Assembly: GCA_029237695.1 (NCBI GenBank)
Contig: CM055265.1
Location: 74,100,013-74,164,012, forward strand
Length of the DNA stretch: 64,000 nucleotides
Source of the DNA: Conchocele bisecta
Taxonomy: Eukaryota > Mollusca > Bivalvia > Lucinida > Thyasiridae
Reading direction: 5' to 3'
Shown here: one piece after another, positions 31,110 to 42,541 of the stretch
How positions within the stretch are numbered: position 1 is the first letter of the stretch
How the letters are laid out: every line of letters starts with the position of its first letter
Notes under the pieces: model-generated
Seen by the model: the letters and a program-made list of their open reading frames with translations, nothing else
What the model was told of the DNA's origin: nothing
Databases searched by the model: none
Translations under genes and position numbers: made by a program

Positions 31110-33240
31110 TGAATGGAATTAGTAACTCTGCTACAGACGGTACAGGAGTAGATTGCAAGAGTTATTGTTCGCAACTACAATAACATGGTTCAATAATAAT
31201 GAGACATCAGTGATTCGATATTTTATGTACATATTGGTGTCGTTTTTCTAGTTTCGATGTAGAACCAATAATTCATTAAACTGTGTTTATTCCATTGGGT
31301 GACAGTCCAGTTGTTACATTTATAACAGTATAAGCCAATTGTTCTCGTCATTTTTTTAAATTTTATTTCCACTTCAAGGGACCAGGGGTCTCAGAAATGT
31401 AATTTCCGTTATGTACATTTACATGACGTAAATATAGCTTTACATTTACATTTTTTTCTTTTCAACGGCATAAAACATACAACTGAAGGGGCATCTATTT
31501 AGAAAAGTGTCAAGAATATGGTAAGCTAATTGTATTAGTGCGAAACAGAGAAATTTAGTAGCAAGTCGTGGAATTTCTCATTTATGGCAACCCAACAACA
31601 TGTATTTAATATGAATCAGTAAAGTTAAGCAAAACAAAATAGCTTGGCAACTAACAGAATGCCGTGTTTTACCACATGTACCAAACATCGTTATATACAT
31701 GGTATTATACATAGTTTCTTTACTGAAAAAAAATAAATTTCCTTATAAATTGTGTGATTTGTCAGTAAATTACACCGACACAGATGTACATAAAATATAG
31801 AATCACTGATATACATATCTGTACATGTATCAAACCAATGAAAACTGACATTCTGATCTGCATATAAAAAATGTCATTTCGGCTAATTCTGCGCACCGGC
31901 TAATGCACAATTCACGTAATGTTTTGCCCAGCTTTAATTACGTCAGTAATAAATTATGTTGATTTTGGAATAAATCAGTCTGATTAACGGTATACTAAGT
32001 CACAATTTTATCCATTCCGATAGTTTGGTAAAAAGTTATTCAGAACATGGTCAAAATGATTAGTGGTCCTGCTTACTAAATTAATAGATCAACAACAGAT
32101 CTGTTAAAAAAAGCTTCATAAACCAATAATACACATGCAAATATACCGACATTGGTTATTATTTTATTACCCGTATTATTCGCAAAACTCAAAGACAAAA
32201 TGGACTGATATTTTGATCAAATTTGGCTGGGTCTCCGCTAGGCGGATACAGATAATAGACGACAGATGAAATAGTAAAAGCCATCTGATTTAGCCTGTGA
32301 TTTATCTTGGCTAAGAATCTGCCTTGAATGTTCAGGAAATTTAGACTGAATATGGACATTTTCACGAAAATTATTATTAGGTGTGCAGAATTAAACAGAC
32401 ACGATTGTAATCCCAACAAACATACAGTCTCCACCCCGCCCATATTTCGCGAGGTCACCCCAATGAAGCAAAGAAGTCCCTCATCACCACCCCAGACCAA
32501 ACATGGGTACCCTGTGTACAAATAAATTTTAGGAAGCCCACCCACTGCAATACAAATACTTAATACAAATACTGCATTTCAATTTTTTTACTTGTTTGGT
32601 CACTGTTGTTTTAGTTTTCTAAATCGTGTAAACACATGACTTTCTGAAAACACTTGTCTTAAGAAAACAACATGAATAATCAGACATGTAAAATATTGGT
32701 GTGTGCAAAGCCACATACACGGTGCGAAGCCGGGTACACTTACTTAATAGAAATACTGCACCGGCCTATATTCATGATATTTCGGGGAAAAGTCACCGCT
32801 GTGCAAAATGCAGTGTACCTGGATTCGCACACCTCAATTTTTTACTTATTTCATCACTGTTGTTACAGTTTTTATAAACACATTTGTCTCTCGTGGGGGT
32901 AGGGGGGGGGGGGGGGGGGTGGGGGGGGGAATGAAAGTAGTGTCTTTTTTTAAGTGGCTAAAAGCCTATACTATATAGACAATAGATAACAGATAATAGC
33001 CTAAATAGATAATTGAATTGACTTGTTGGACTGAAAACATATATTCAAAGTGAATCTACAAGTATCGAGGTGCCACAAACACACAGAGTCCGAGAGATGC
33101 ACCATAAATTAGCTATTTAAACAACAATTGTGGAAACAACATTGGTCGCGAAAACCAATGACTCGGCACATGCACAGGCATGTTGAATATCCCCCACCCA
33201 CTTGAATTCATGTTAGATTGAATACAATGGAATTATTTTA
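31110..33240. other. No supported gene; poly-G tract
   Basis: About 2 kb of AT-rich sequence. A G-rich run lies at 32896-32930. Overlapping open frames of 65-118 codons on both strands at 32190-32545 have no recognisable motifs, so I do not call them. Confidence 0.4.
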
Positions 33241-34017
33241 GTAGCCCTGTGGTTAAAAGTGCTGTCGAAGTCAGCACGATTCAAATATTGGTCAACAGTA
33301 ATAAAGAAATAATTCCTACCTGAAACGAATGTTTCGTGTCTGGCAGCTGGTAGACTTTAAATGTAGGTCAATTATTGATGCGTCTTGGCTGTCGCCGTAT
33401 TGTCCTCTCAACTTTAGCAAATTTGCCAGAAATGTACGTCTGTAGCATTCACAAATCGTCGAGTACACAATGAGTATCTGTATTTCCGTATTTAGAGCTT
33501 ATCAACAATGAAGACAGCAATAATGACACGATGGCTTCGACCAGTACGTGTAATGGCAATATGACCAATCATTGTATTATTACGCGCTTGGCAGGACACG
33601 AAATATAGTATGACGTCACAATGAAAATAAAATCGCATTTAACAACAAATAGCTGATTTTTTAAACGTAAATTTGTTATTGGTTGGTATATTACATTAAA
33701 AAAAAGTGTCCTGTGTCCAATAAATTGGACACATGACACTATGGCGTTTAGTAAAAAGGTTCAAATATTGACTCTATATGTGCCGGACGTTCTAAATGAG
33801 GCTCCATACGGGATAATCTATTTAAACTAAATTTCATTGGGAAGCTATTTTTTTGCAAATTACATGCGTATTATTATTTTAATATAACCTATCAATGTTT
33901 ACAGGTGTTAGCATGTTTCAATATTGAACTAACATATAGCTTGTTGGTATTGGCACACTTTCATTTTACGAAGTTTCCCGCAGCGAACCCCATTCGGCCC
34001 ATCGACCGATTGTAATT
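33241..34017. other. No supported gene; small palindrome
   Basis: AGTGTCCTGTGTCCAAT and ATTGGACACATGACACT (33704-33741) form a short dyad with a 2-3 base loop. A possible minus-strand donor (CAG|GTAGGA) at 33319 is discussed among the rejected items. Confidence 0.4.
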
Positions 34018-34060
34018 ATAGAACGCCTGTAACTATTCACGAGAATATAGGCGTTCTATG
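34018..34060. repeat. Small hairpin
   Basis: TAGAACGCCT at the left pairs with AGGCGTTCTA at the right, loop about 20 bases. It touches the left end of the long inverted repeat. Confidence 0.6.
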
Positions 34061-34787
34061 AAAATATTCAGAATTTTCCCTCAATTATGTAAACAGGGTC
34101 AAACATAAAGTAGCCGGGACATAGCTAGACCTGAGAGCATGCCCATATATAGAGAATACCAGGCTAGTGTATTTTGATATCAAGTTTATCAGGCAAGGCT
34201 AGGAAACGCGTAGGAATTCCGAGGCTTGCGAGTACTGACCTCATTTATTGTGTATCGCAAGGTACATCTGCCCCAGTTAAATCAATAATACACGCGCTGT
34301 GACCTGTGTTCTGACGGCTGTCTGTGTTTATAAACAGAATGAGTGTATTGGGCCATTTGAGGAAACCATTTGTAGTATTTGTGTAGATACCATGGATACT
34401 AAGATGGTGTATACTGTAAATAATGCATGTAGACACATAGTTGCGAACACGTAACTTCACAACTAGTAGACACAGATCCAATACCATTTGTTTCACAAGG
34501 TTAGATCTACTGTTAGAATACGACGTCATTTAATGTCATTTTCGAGCATAAAACGTTACCTGATAAATAGAATACCAAGTTTATCAGGCTCGGCTCGGAA
34601 GCGGTAGGAATTCCTCGGGAAGCCTCGGAATTCCTACGCGTTTCCTAGCCTTGCCTGATAAACTTGATATCAAAATACACTAGCCTGGTATTCTCTACAT
34701 ATGGGCATGCTCTCAGGTCTAGCTATGTCCCGGCTACTTTATGTTTGACCCTGTTTACATAATTGAGGGAAAATTCCGAATATTTTT
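34061..34787. mobile_element. Long inverted-repeat element (R20 ends), ~175 bp arms
   Basis: The left arm 34061-34238 (ATTCAGAATTTTCCCTCAAT ... GAATTCCGAGGCTTGC) is the inverse of 34612-34787. The arms contain TAGCTATGTCCCGGCTAC and the R20 block ATCAAGTTTATCAGGCAAGG. Some 370 bp lie between them. A further R20 palindrome (GGCTCGGAAGCGGTAGGAAT) overlaps the right arm. No transposase. Confidence 0.75.
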
Positions 34788-35290
34788 CTTATTTCTCCTT
34801 CAAAGTATATATGCTTATATGGTGTGACCACTCATTTGTAATCATAATATAACCAAAATAACTGTCCATAAAGAAGTATAATATTGATATATTGGGTTAT
34901 ATTTTCGCATTGAAATATTAAACCTGCAAGTGTACTCCACCATCTAGTAAAATGGACTAAGACCGATCTCAAGCAATCAACGTAGAGATGACATAGACTA
35001 TCCTACGCAAACTAATTTGTGTGGACAAAAATGAATTCTGTCCCACAAAACTGAATTTTCTTCACAAAACTCAATTCTGTCTTACAAAATTGAATCCTTT
35101 ATAACAAAAATGAATTTTGTATACGAAACGTAAGCAGAATTGAATTTTGTGACACAGAATTGAATTTTGTGACACAGAATTGACAGAATTGAATTTTGTG
35201 ACACAGAATTGAATTTTGTGATTTTTAGTGTTACAAAACTCAATTTTGTACACATAATTAACCTGTCCTGCATGGCGCCCCGTAGAGTGG
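34788..35290 (-). repeat. 20 bp array element, copy 2 (inverted)
   Basis: Reverse complement of 23331-23820, with CTTATTTCTCCTTCAAAGTA at the left and GGCGCCCCGTA at the right. The array (CACAGAATTGAATTTTGTGA) is shorter than at 23 kb. An R4 tip (GAGTGGGCATGTACCTTTAA) follows directly, so both copies lie at R4 ends. Confidence 0.8.
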
Positions 35291-35310
35291 GCATGTACCT
35301 TTAACCACAG

Positions 35311-35700
35311 AAAGGCACAGAAAATAAATGTACTTATGGTTTAATTTACACATAATTATGGTCCTCACATACACTATGCAACCCTATAAAAGGAATATTG
35401 TTAACATTGCAAACTTTGTTATCATTTACAGAAAATGCCACCTAATAAGTTGGTGATATTTACCTGGAATTAATTAATTGTCAAACAAGAGTGCCGCAAG
35501 TCACAAAATACGCCCGTCGAATATGGGCCAGACAGCGAAGATGCAGAAATGTGACGCTGCCATCAAGGCAAGAAACATTAATGAGAATTTGAAAGTCTAT
35601 CGCATTATTTCTTCATCTCGTTGTGCTAAACATGTATACTAATTTAGGCAGAGATAGAAAAGTAGAGTGTAAAGTAGAAATGATAGGGAATTGGATACAA
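35311..35700. other. No gene seen
   Basis: AT-rich, nothing recognised. Confidence 0.4.
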
Positions 35701-36065
35701 TGATGTAGAAAAGATGTCTACGTTAAAAAGGTGATATTTTTGTTAAAAAATATTTTTTCGGCATAAAAACACCAAGGTGCACATCTTCAATATGTGTAGA
35801 AGACGTGTGTATAGTTTCAGAACGATCGACTGAACGGTTTCGGAGGAGTTGTGTACACAAACGCTGTACCGTATATAGAATTGTATAGAAAAATGTAGAA
35901 CAAATGGCTACGTTAAAAAGGCGATATATTATTAAAAAAATACTTTTTCGGCATAAAAAAACAAGGTGCACATCTTCAATATGTGTAGAAGACGTGTGTA
36001 TAGTTTCAGATCGATCGACTAAACAGTTTCGGAGGAGTTGTGTACACGAACTATGCACTTTTTCT
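35701..36065. repeat. 190 bp tandem duplication
   Basis: CTACGTTAAAAAGG at 35718 and 35908. Both units contain TTTTTCGGCATAAAAA, GGTGCACATCTTCAATATGT and GGTTTCGGAGGAGTTGTGTA or a close variant. The paired minus-strand peptide repeats reflect the duplication. Confidence 0.75.
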
Positions 36066-36179
36066 GTCAATAACCCGCCCGCCCAGCGGTAAAACATAGT
36101 AGGTACCGTTTTTTAAAAACGGTCGTATAAAAACTTAATCTCATGTAAACAGTTTAAATGGGACATGCACAATATTATG

Positions 36180-36560
36180 CTATCTTGTTCCCACGACTTA
36201 GCATCTCATTCCCACAAGTTAGCTATATCATTCCCACTGCATATCATCTCGTTCCAACGAGTTAGCTATCTCGTATACACGACATAGCAGTTCATTTCAA
36301 TGACATACAATCTCGTTTCCACGAGATAACATCTTGTTCGAACGATAGCTATCTAGTTACCATGACATAACATCTTGTTCCCATGAGAGCATCTCGTTCA
36401 AACGAGTTAGCTATATCATTTCCATGACATAGTCAGGCAATCAAAAGGTAGCGTCATCGTCATTCAAGATGGTGTATTAACATCTGCTGTTCTATTGGTT
36501 GAGTATGTCGTTTGAACAAGATGCTAACTCGTGCGAAACAGATGCTGTGTCGTGGGAACG
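36180..36560. repeat. Degenerate ~24 bp array, TCGTTCCCACGAG type
   Basis: Many variants of ATCTCGTTCCCACGAGTTAG. Orientation is reversed at the right end (GTCGTGGGAACGAGATAGCC). It is the same motif class as 12.6 kb but more decayed. Confidence 0.65.
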
Positions 36561-36810
36561 AGATAGCCAAAATATTTCGCCTGTCCATTTTAAGCTGCCA
36601 TATACACGGCCTCCATTAATGCATTGCTGTAATTTTTTGTTATTTTTTTTAATAAGCTGGCCATATTTTCTGCAAATTACGTTGAAAGTTGACAAATTCC
36701 GGAGAAGGTTTGCACTTGCAACCAGAGTAGTCTCAGACCATGCTATAGTGCAGTCTGATCGAGGTCTACACTGAATGCAAAGGCAACATTCCACATATGC
36801 TCATTAAATT

Positions 36811-36925
36811 ACAGTGGCGGATTCATGGAGGGGGGGGGGGGGTGAGCATTATGTAATGAACATTAGTTGTTAGAAATTCAACTGGGCACCCACTTCGACG
36901 TAAGCCTGGATCCGCCATTGATTTA
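36811..36925. mobile_element. hAT-like MITE, short
   Basis: CAGTGGCGGATTCATGGAGG at the left and AGCCTGGATCCGCCATTG at the right, with a poly-G run inside. Same tip class as 13058-13376. Confidence 0.55.
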
Positions 36926-37119
36926 TCTATACTTTACTGACCCATACTATTATCTCATGGACAGACACGAGAATTCAGAATCCAATTATGCAAACTTTTA
37001 AAATAAACAAATGGAAACATCTTGGACAAGATTACATTTTTCAACCAGCATAGTTCCTACACAATTATGCCTGCCTTCACACACTTTCATCCGATCGTGT
37101 GATCACTAGATAAAGAGAG

Positions 37120-37411
37120 TTATCCCGTCAACACAATGCGTATGTGCCGTGAAACATGTTTGATATCCTATCAATACGACCTAATCACTGCGTATAAATA
37201 TGTGCGACGGCTGGGGTTATTTTATTGCATTGTAAAGCTATTTGTAGGTGTTGACGGGATAAACAGAATAATAGGTTAGTGCCGTGAATGGGAAAACATA
37301 TCTGGCGCGGCACGGAAACGGGATGTGCTCGGCAGAGCCTCGCCCATCCCGTTTCCTGAGCCTTGCCAGATATGTTTACCCATTCACGGCACTAACCTAC
37401 TATTCTCTATT
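37120..37411 (-). repeat. R1 foldback element, copy 3
   Basis: Begins TATCCCGTCAACACAATGCG and ends CACTAACCTACTATTCTCT, the inverse of copies 1 and 2. The central palindrome GCACGGAAACGGGATGTGCT is intact. Confidence 0.85.
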
Positions 37412-37490
37412 TATGGGATCAGAACACTTCTCATACTTCATGTCGTCCGCAGCCTGAAGGCTTCGTAAGAGTGTCAGCTGGCGTTGGGGT

Positions 37491-37560
37491 TACAGTGGGG
37501 TCAGCGTGTAAGTGCCCACACGAACGAACACGACAGATTGGTTCGCTACCCACCCAAAGT
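37491..37560 (+). repeat. Solo end of ACAGTGGGGTCAGCG element
   Basis: TACAGTGGGGTCAGCGTGTA followed by CACACGAACGAACACGACAG, matching the arms of the palindrome at 37695-37798. It is 200 bp away and may be a remnant of a longer parent. Confidence 0.6.
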
Positions 37561-37566
37561 GTATGT

Positions 37567-37620
37567 TGTTACCACACAGTTGAACCGTCTCGCCGAGACG
37601 GTTCAACTGAGTGGTAACAA
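37567..37620. repeat. Palindrome GTTGAACCGTCTCG
   Basis: TTACCACACAGTTGAACCGT faces ACGGTTCAACTGAGTGGTAA around CTCGCCGAG. Same family as 13168-13223. Confidence 0.8.
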
Positions 37621-37694
37621 TTTTCACTTTTGATGCGAAATGAGAAAAAAATAAGAAAAATATTTACATTTTTTTTGTATACATGTACATGAAT

Positions 37695-37798
37695 TACAGT
37701 GGGGTCAACGTGTAAGTGCACACACGAACGAACAAGACAGGTTGGAACCAACCTGTCGTGTTCGTTCGTGTGTGCACTTACACGCTGACCCCACTGTA
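37695..37798. mobile_element. 104 bp palindromic MITE, TA-flanked
   Basis: TACAGTGGGGTCAACGTGTA to TACACGCTGACCCCACTGTA with almost no loop (GGTTGGAACCAACC at the centre). CAGT tips at TA suggest a Tc1/mariner-group hairpin. Confidence 0.8.
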
Positions 37799-37977
37799 AG
37801 GGAGGGTGAATGGGGTGCGGAGGCGGAAAACTATTTGAAAGGCAATATGTAGTGTTTCGCTTTATTGACTGAACATGACCTATATATCAACCAAAAGCAG
37901 CATTTCATTTCATTCAATTAACTTGTCTGGGCATATGTGAGGCGAAGTGCCTTCAAAATGTGCTTCAGTAAACCATA

Positions 37978-38117
37978 TATATGTGGCTGTGACTGGGGAA
38001 ATGTGGCTTATCGGTTTTCTGACCAGTGCAGATCAAAATAAAGCAGTGCATCTGCAGTCTGATCAGCACTGTTCGCCATTCCATCAATGAAACAACAGGC
38101 GATATTTCTCCAGTCAC
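37978..38117 (+). repeat. R2 MITE, internally deleted
   Basis: TATGTGGCTGTGACTGGGGA start and GATATTTCTCCAGTCACA end. About 90 bp shorter than full copies. Confidence 0.75.
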
Positions 38118-38119
38118 AT

Positions 38120-38660
38120 ATTGATTATATTACACCACACAACAACCACCTCCTCCTATACCCCCACCCACACCCCTCACTTCTGAACCCACCAATTATG
38201 TCAACAATTAAAATTTGGTCAAATATTGGCGTATAGCTTTTTCACATAGGGTAAACCTATGTATTGGGATCGCCTCCGACAGTTAGCCACGCCCCAGACC
38301 CCCCTCGATGCGATGGTCCGTAGTGATATCTTGGAGTGACCATAACAACAAAATGCATTGTGTTGCTCAACGTTTAGCTGTTATACGCAACCGCTAATTG
38401 AAAATAATATTATGAAAAACTACATGCACTGCACAATATCAATAACGGATGTTCTACGTACAAAGATACATCGGATTATTTTGTTGCGCGTGATTTGCCC
38501 CCATTTGCGGAAAAAATCGTGCGGTCATCGCTAAATTTAGTAACAGGCTATAATTTTCGGCAGAGTTAACTCCCCTCCGAATACTCTCCGAAACACGCGA
38601 CGCGTTTAACACACAAACTACATCAAGTTTGACCTTCCGACAGTCTATTTTTAAACTCAC
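38120..38660. other. No supported gene
   Basis: CA-rich then AT-rich sequence. The open frame at 38454-38660 begins inside the proposed donor of the exon to its right and is probably intron. Confidence 0.35.
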
Positions 38661-38724
38661 CCGACACCGGTCCTGTGCGAAACAAAACTCGCACGTGTGG
38701 GTCTAACTGATGTTTAATCCTCAT
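38661..38724 (-). CDS. Possible first coding exon, gene unknown
   Basis: On the minus strand an ATG at 38724-38722 opens a frame of 21 codons (MRIKHQLDPHVRVLFRTG at its start). It reaches GTCGG|GTGAGT, a consensus splice donor at 38660. The exon is short and unrecognised, so the case rests on the ATG, the open frame and the strong donor. No downstream exon was found. Confidence 0.22.
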
Positions 38725-39019
38725 TCTATCGATGGATTTACAGCGGATTTTAGTGACATTCCAGAATTCGGCCTGATTGACATTTGTCTATGGTGGCCAA
38801 TACACGCCAACATGAGTGTCAATTCTACGTTCAGTGAAGGGGGTCAATAAGTCAGTATTTAAAGTGGTAAATTACAGTCAGGGAACAAATTAATGACAGT
38901 ATAACACATCCAGCGTATATTAATACCCATATTAATGCAAGTACTGAAAATACGACCAAAAACAATTCTAACAAGTTTGGGCTTCCATACATTGAACATT
39001 TTGTCAGCGGTTTCCCCAA

Positions 39020-39027
39020 TGACGTCA
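39020..39027. promoter_or_regulatory. CRE-like palindrome TGACGTCA
   Basis: A full 8 bp cAMP-response-element palindrome, 51 bp upstream of the plus-strand ATG at 39078 and ~300 bp from the minus-strand exon at 38724. Chance occurrence in 64 kb is plausible; position is the only support. Confidence 0.3.
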
Positions 39028-39077
39028 TTTGTACTCGATCCGGGGCCAATTATTTCATTCACAAAACAGAAGTAAAC

Positions 39078-39176
39078 ATGGCGATGTACCGACAAGGCAT
39101 TTTCAGGCGCGACACCGCTTCCGTGGCGGAATTCTTGAAACTATTGCTCTTCAATCAGTTTTCAATATATCTATAA
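39078..39176 (+). CDS. Possible short plus-strand coding start
   Basis: AAACATGGCGATG is a good initiation context, and the next 15 codons (MAMYRQGIFRRDTAS) are in a local GC-rich patch. The frame closes after 32 codons unless spliced earlier, and no strong donor is seen. It may be the start of a gene divergent from the exon at 38661-38724. Confidence 0.18.
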   Translation: MAMYRQGIFRRDTASVAEFLKLLLFNQFSIYL

Positions 39177-39179
39177 TGA

Positions 39180-39935
39180 TCATAGATATCTGGAATCTGT
39201 ATTTATACTTGAATTGATGATGTCTTGTATATGTGTTACCGTATCTTTCTGATATTGCTATGCATAATCTGTAATGTTGTTGAATGTTTTGGTACATACT
39301 GTAGCAGTGCATACTGTAGTTGTGCCATATCAATAGTTTACCCCTTAAAGGCCCTGAACGGCTCAGTATTACAATTGTCCGATTTTTTCAAACACAAAAA
39401 CATGTTTGGCAACTGATTTAGTACACATATACAAAACTAACACATACTGCCGTTTAATTTCCGTAACCCAACGGCTTCGGCTCGGAAGCGAGTCGATAAA
39501 CTCCGGCTATCGGAATTCATCGGCTGCGAATCAAGGAGTTGAGCAGTTGATCCGAGCGTCTATCGGAAAATCGATCGGACTTTGAACACGCACATGTTTA
39601 TCAACAAATATCGATATTTTCATCGACTACAAACTAATTTTTGTACCAAAATGAATGCAAACAGTTTCAAAATGTGTGTAAATAGAAACCTGTTGGATTT
39701 ATGTGTGGGAAAACCCAATAGGAGGCCAAATTCGGCAACTTGAGCCGCATAGGGGCTTTAACCATGTTAACCATTAAAACGCTGAAAAAGAAAATTGGCG
39801 TCTGATCATTTTGTATATTTTAATCTCTTTAAAAACCTGTTTTGGCAGCGCAGTAGAATCGTCTCAGTATGTTTTTGAGGAGAAAATATAAAAAATATTT
39901 AAAACAAGCAGACGACAATTGTCGTTTCCATCGCT
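39180..39935. other. No gene seen
   Basis: A GC-rich patch at 39470-39590 (CGGCTTCGGCTCGGAAGCG) is repeat-like, otherwise AT-rich. Confidence 0.4.
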
Positions 39936-40450
39936 TTAAAGGTACATGCCCACTCAGTAAGCCCAAAATGTCACTGATTTATAGGAATTAAATAAGTGTA
40001 TAACTGTGTCACTATTCCACCAGTTCTAAAAGTTACAAGTGCCCGCTATACAGATATAACCATTCAGTAATATTTATTTTACTGATAGTGACGCGCGGTG
40101 GTATCAGGCTATTTTCATATGCAAATGAGGCATGATATTTTTTAATTATTTATACTAAAGAAATGCGTCGCCTGAAAAAATAATATTTTCGACAGATTTT
40201 AAAGTATGATCATTGCACATCATAAAATAAATACAGAGATTAAATAGTAGTGTCCGTTAACATTTTAAGCAAACACGGTTATCGCCCCTGATATCAGTGT
40301 GTAAATTTACGTCTGATATAAAATGTATAATAATGCCAATCAGTACGTGGGATAATGGCGCATGAATGTTTATTTTAACAGGAAATGTCTCAGATGATGT
40401 CTCTGATGTAAAGAACAGTTTGTACCTATTGAGTGGGCATGTACCTTTAA
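39936..40450 (+). mobile_element. R4 MITE, intact reference copy
   Basis: TTAA at 39936-39939 and 40447-40450 with AGGTACATGCCCACTCAGTA and TATTGAGTGGGCATGTACCT ends, 515 bp including targets. No ORF above 60 codons with sense. This is the best copy for a consensus. Confidence 0.9.
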
Positions 40451-40471
40451 GGATTAATGAAACTGCAACAC

Positions 40472-40497
40472 CAACAATCAATCAATCAATCAATCAA
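40472..40497. repeat. (CAAT)n microsatellite
   Basis: About five tandem CAAT units just outside the R4 end. Confidence 0.8.
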
Positions 40498-40499
40498 GT

Positions 40500-41464
40500 T
40501 TAATCTTGTTGTACCCTATGTTCAGTACTTTCAGTACTTTGATTTCTTGTAGAAATTGTGTATGGGTCGCACCCCACCCCTCCTCCAGACACGCCCACCC
40601 ACCATCATAAAAAATGTTAATCGCTTATAAATGAAAGGAAGTTGATGACAAGATGTTTTATGTTAAATGCTGATTACCGTTTCTTGTCAACGACTGTAAA
40701 AAACGGGTACCAATTTTTGGAATGTCCTCGCGTTCCTATTTTTATATTTAGCCAATCAGAGATGTTCTTACATAGACGCTTCGGTGCTTGTATTATGGAA
40801 GATGGTGCATTGAACTTGTTCCAGATAATGAACGAAATTAGACAAAAAAATGTTTTTTAGATCGGTGAACGATCACAATTGGACGAACTTTGTATGGTTG
40901 GAGTTTCTAATGTATATGGTCATGGTGCACGACATTAGTTTGAGCTGGCGATCAGCTATATATCAATAATATCGGCCAAATATGACCGATAATCCACGCC
41001 GGACGGCCTCCGATTATGTGTGAGATTCTTTCGTACACACAAATTTCGCTTTGGATGGAGTATACAAAATGCGAATAACTCGATACCGGCTGGAAACAGC
41101 GATTTGAAGCGAGTATATTCACGCACCTAAGACCATTTTCGATTGCCAGAGACACAAGCCATAAAACTAATAATCGATGTTTATTGTGTTTGTGCGAGTC
41201 AGAAACAATAGGGCTTTTCCCATATTAACCGTACTCTTGCTAACCTTCTATTAACGTAATGTACAGTACGACACCAGATGGGTAGGGTAATGGAATTAGG
41301 CATTTTTGTTCGTGTCATAGGTCCAAGTCTTCCACCTGTGCGCGTACGAGCCTGGTAGTGTCCGTTGATATCTAGTTCATCAGATTTATACATGCCTGTG
41401 GTGTTGAAAGGCTTAATGGTGTACGCACCCGTGGCACCCTCTCTGCGTACGAGCCTGCTATTGT
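40500..41464. other. No supported gene
   Basis: A CCAAT-box-like AGCCAATCAGAG at about 40752 and an ATG-led 21-codon frame at ~40796 (MEDGALNLFQIMNEIRQK) were seen, but no splice site or family supports them. Confidence 0.35.
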
Positions 41465-41578
41465 CTGTTGATATCAAGTTTATCAGGCAAGGCTAGAAAG
41501 CGCGTAAGAATTCCGAGGCTCGCCGAGGAATTCCTACAGGTTCCGAGCCAAGCCTGATAAACTTGATATCAACAGTAG
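41465..41578. repeat. R20 foldback, compact copy
   Basis: CTGTTGATATCAAGTTTATC faces GATAAACTTGATATCAACAG. Inner arms GGAATTCC/GGAATTC are around CTCGCCGAG. Near-perfect hairpin. Confidence 0.85.
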
Positions 41579-41800
41579 TCTATTTATCAGGTAATGTTTC
41601 ATGCTAGACGATGATCAAATATATAATAGATTTCGTTGAAAAGAACATGGACTTGTTTACGTTCCGTCATTACACTGACGTTATCCGGTAGCAACATGTG
41701 ACACCTGTCAACCAATGCAACGTAACTTTTCAATTCGGTGTAACCCGGATATTCGCATCAGGTCAATGCCTGATACAGCAATATGTTACCAGTCAGTACG

Positions 41801-41935
41801 TATTCGGCCAATACCAAGCTCGTTACCTGATAAATGGGGTTATGCCAGTACAGCTATTGATCTGATTTATCTGACCGTGCCTGAAGAAATGGTGTTTATG
41901 ATTTATCAGGTAACGAACTTGGTATTGGCTGAATA
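41801..41935. repeat. Inverted repeat related to R20
   Basis: The left arm 41801-41834 (TATTCGGCCAATACCAAGCT...) pairs with 41901-41935 (...AACTTGGTATTGGCTGAATA), ~66 bp loop. The arms include ACCTGATAAAT as in R20. Confidence 0.75.
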
Positions 41936-41999
41936 CGCACTGCCTGATAACATTATGTCGTATAATGTCGTACATAATATATAGTCCTCAAACGATGCA

Positions 42000-42541
42000 A
42001 TATAAACAAATTAACAGAGGCACGCGCTTGATAAGAAATTAGTAATTATTAACAGGAAACTTATTTTGTTTTCCAATCTCGCAGACTGCGTCATACATTT
42101 TGCACACACAGTTTGTGAGATTGGAACTCAACATTATTAAAGTGAAAGTGAATGGGCTTAGCCAACAGTTAAGGTCATACAGAGATAGCACTGCACGAAA
42201 ATACGCGTTTAATTGACAATTAACTGCTACTTCAACTTAAAACGTAATTCCAACTTTAACGCCATATAATGGAATTTACTCTGTCAGTAAATTTGGAATA
42301 AACTTGTAGTATACGTCGTGTTTTCGCAGCACGTAATCGGCAACATTTACTTGCAAATAAATGTTAACGTAAATCAATTGAATACGTTAACTTGTTGAAC
42401 AGGTAAATATGGTTAAGGTTGAAATATACAGACAAAGTAAAGTTGCTGATTTTCGTAAATAATAGTGCACGCAAAGTCAGTGCAAATGTGTAATTTAAGA
42501 CAAACGTAAACGCCAAACATACGCCGTTAAATGTAATATTT
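42000..42541. other. AT-rich, no gene
   Basis: Dense in AGTAAAT / ACGTAA words, as in the arrays at 42.5 and 59.4 kb, but no clear unit. Confidence 0.4.

Noticed and set aside
33320..33560. Minus-strand 5' exon ending CAG|GTAGGA at 33319
   Set aside because: Only the donor is good. No ATG, no partner exon and no promoter evidence; could serve the 28.9 kb exon but is unsupported.
40642..40860. 72-codon plus-strand frame with CCAAT-like box
   Set aside because: No family, no splice signal, AT-rich end; probably chance.
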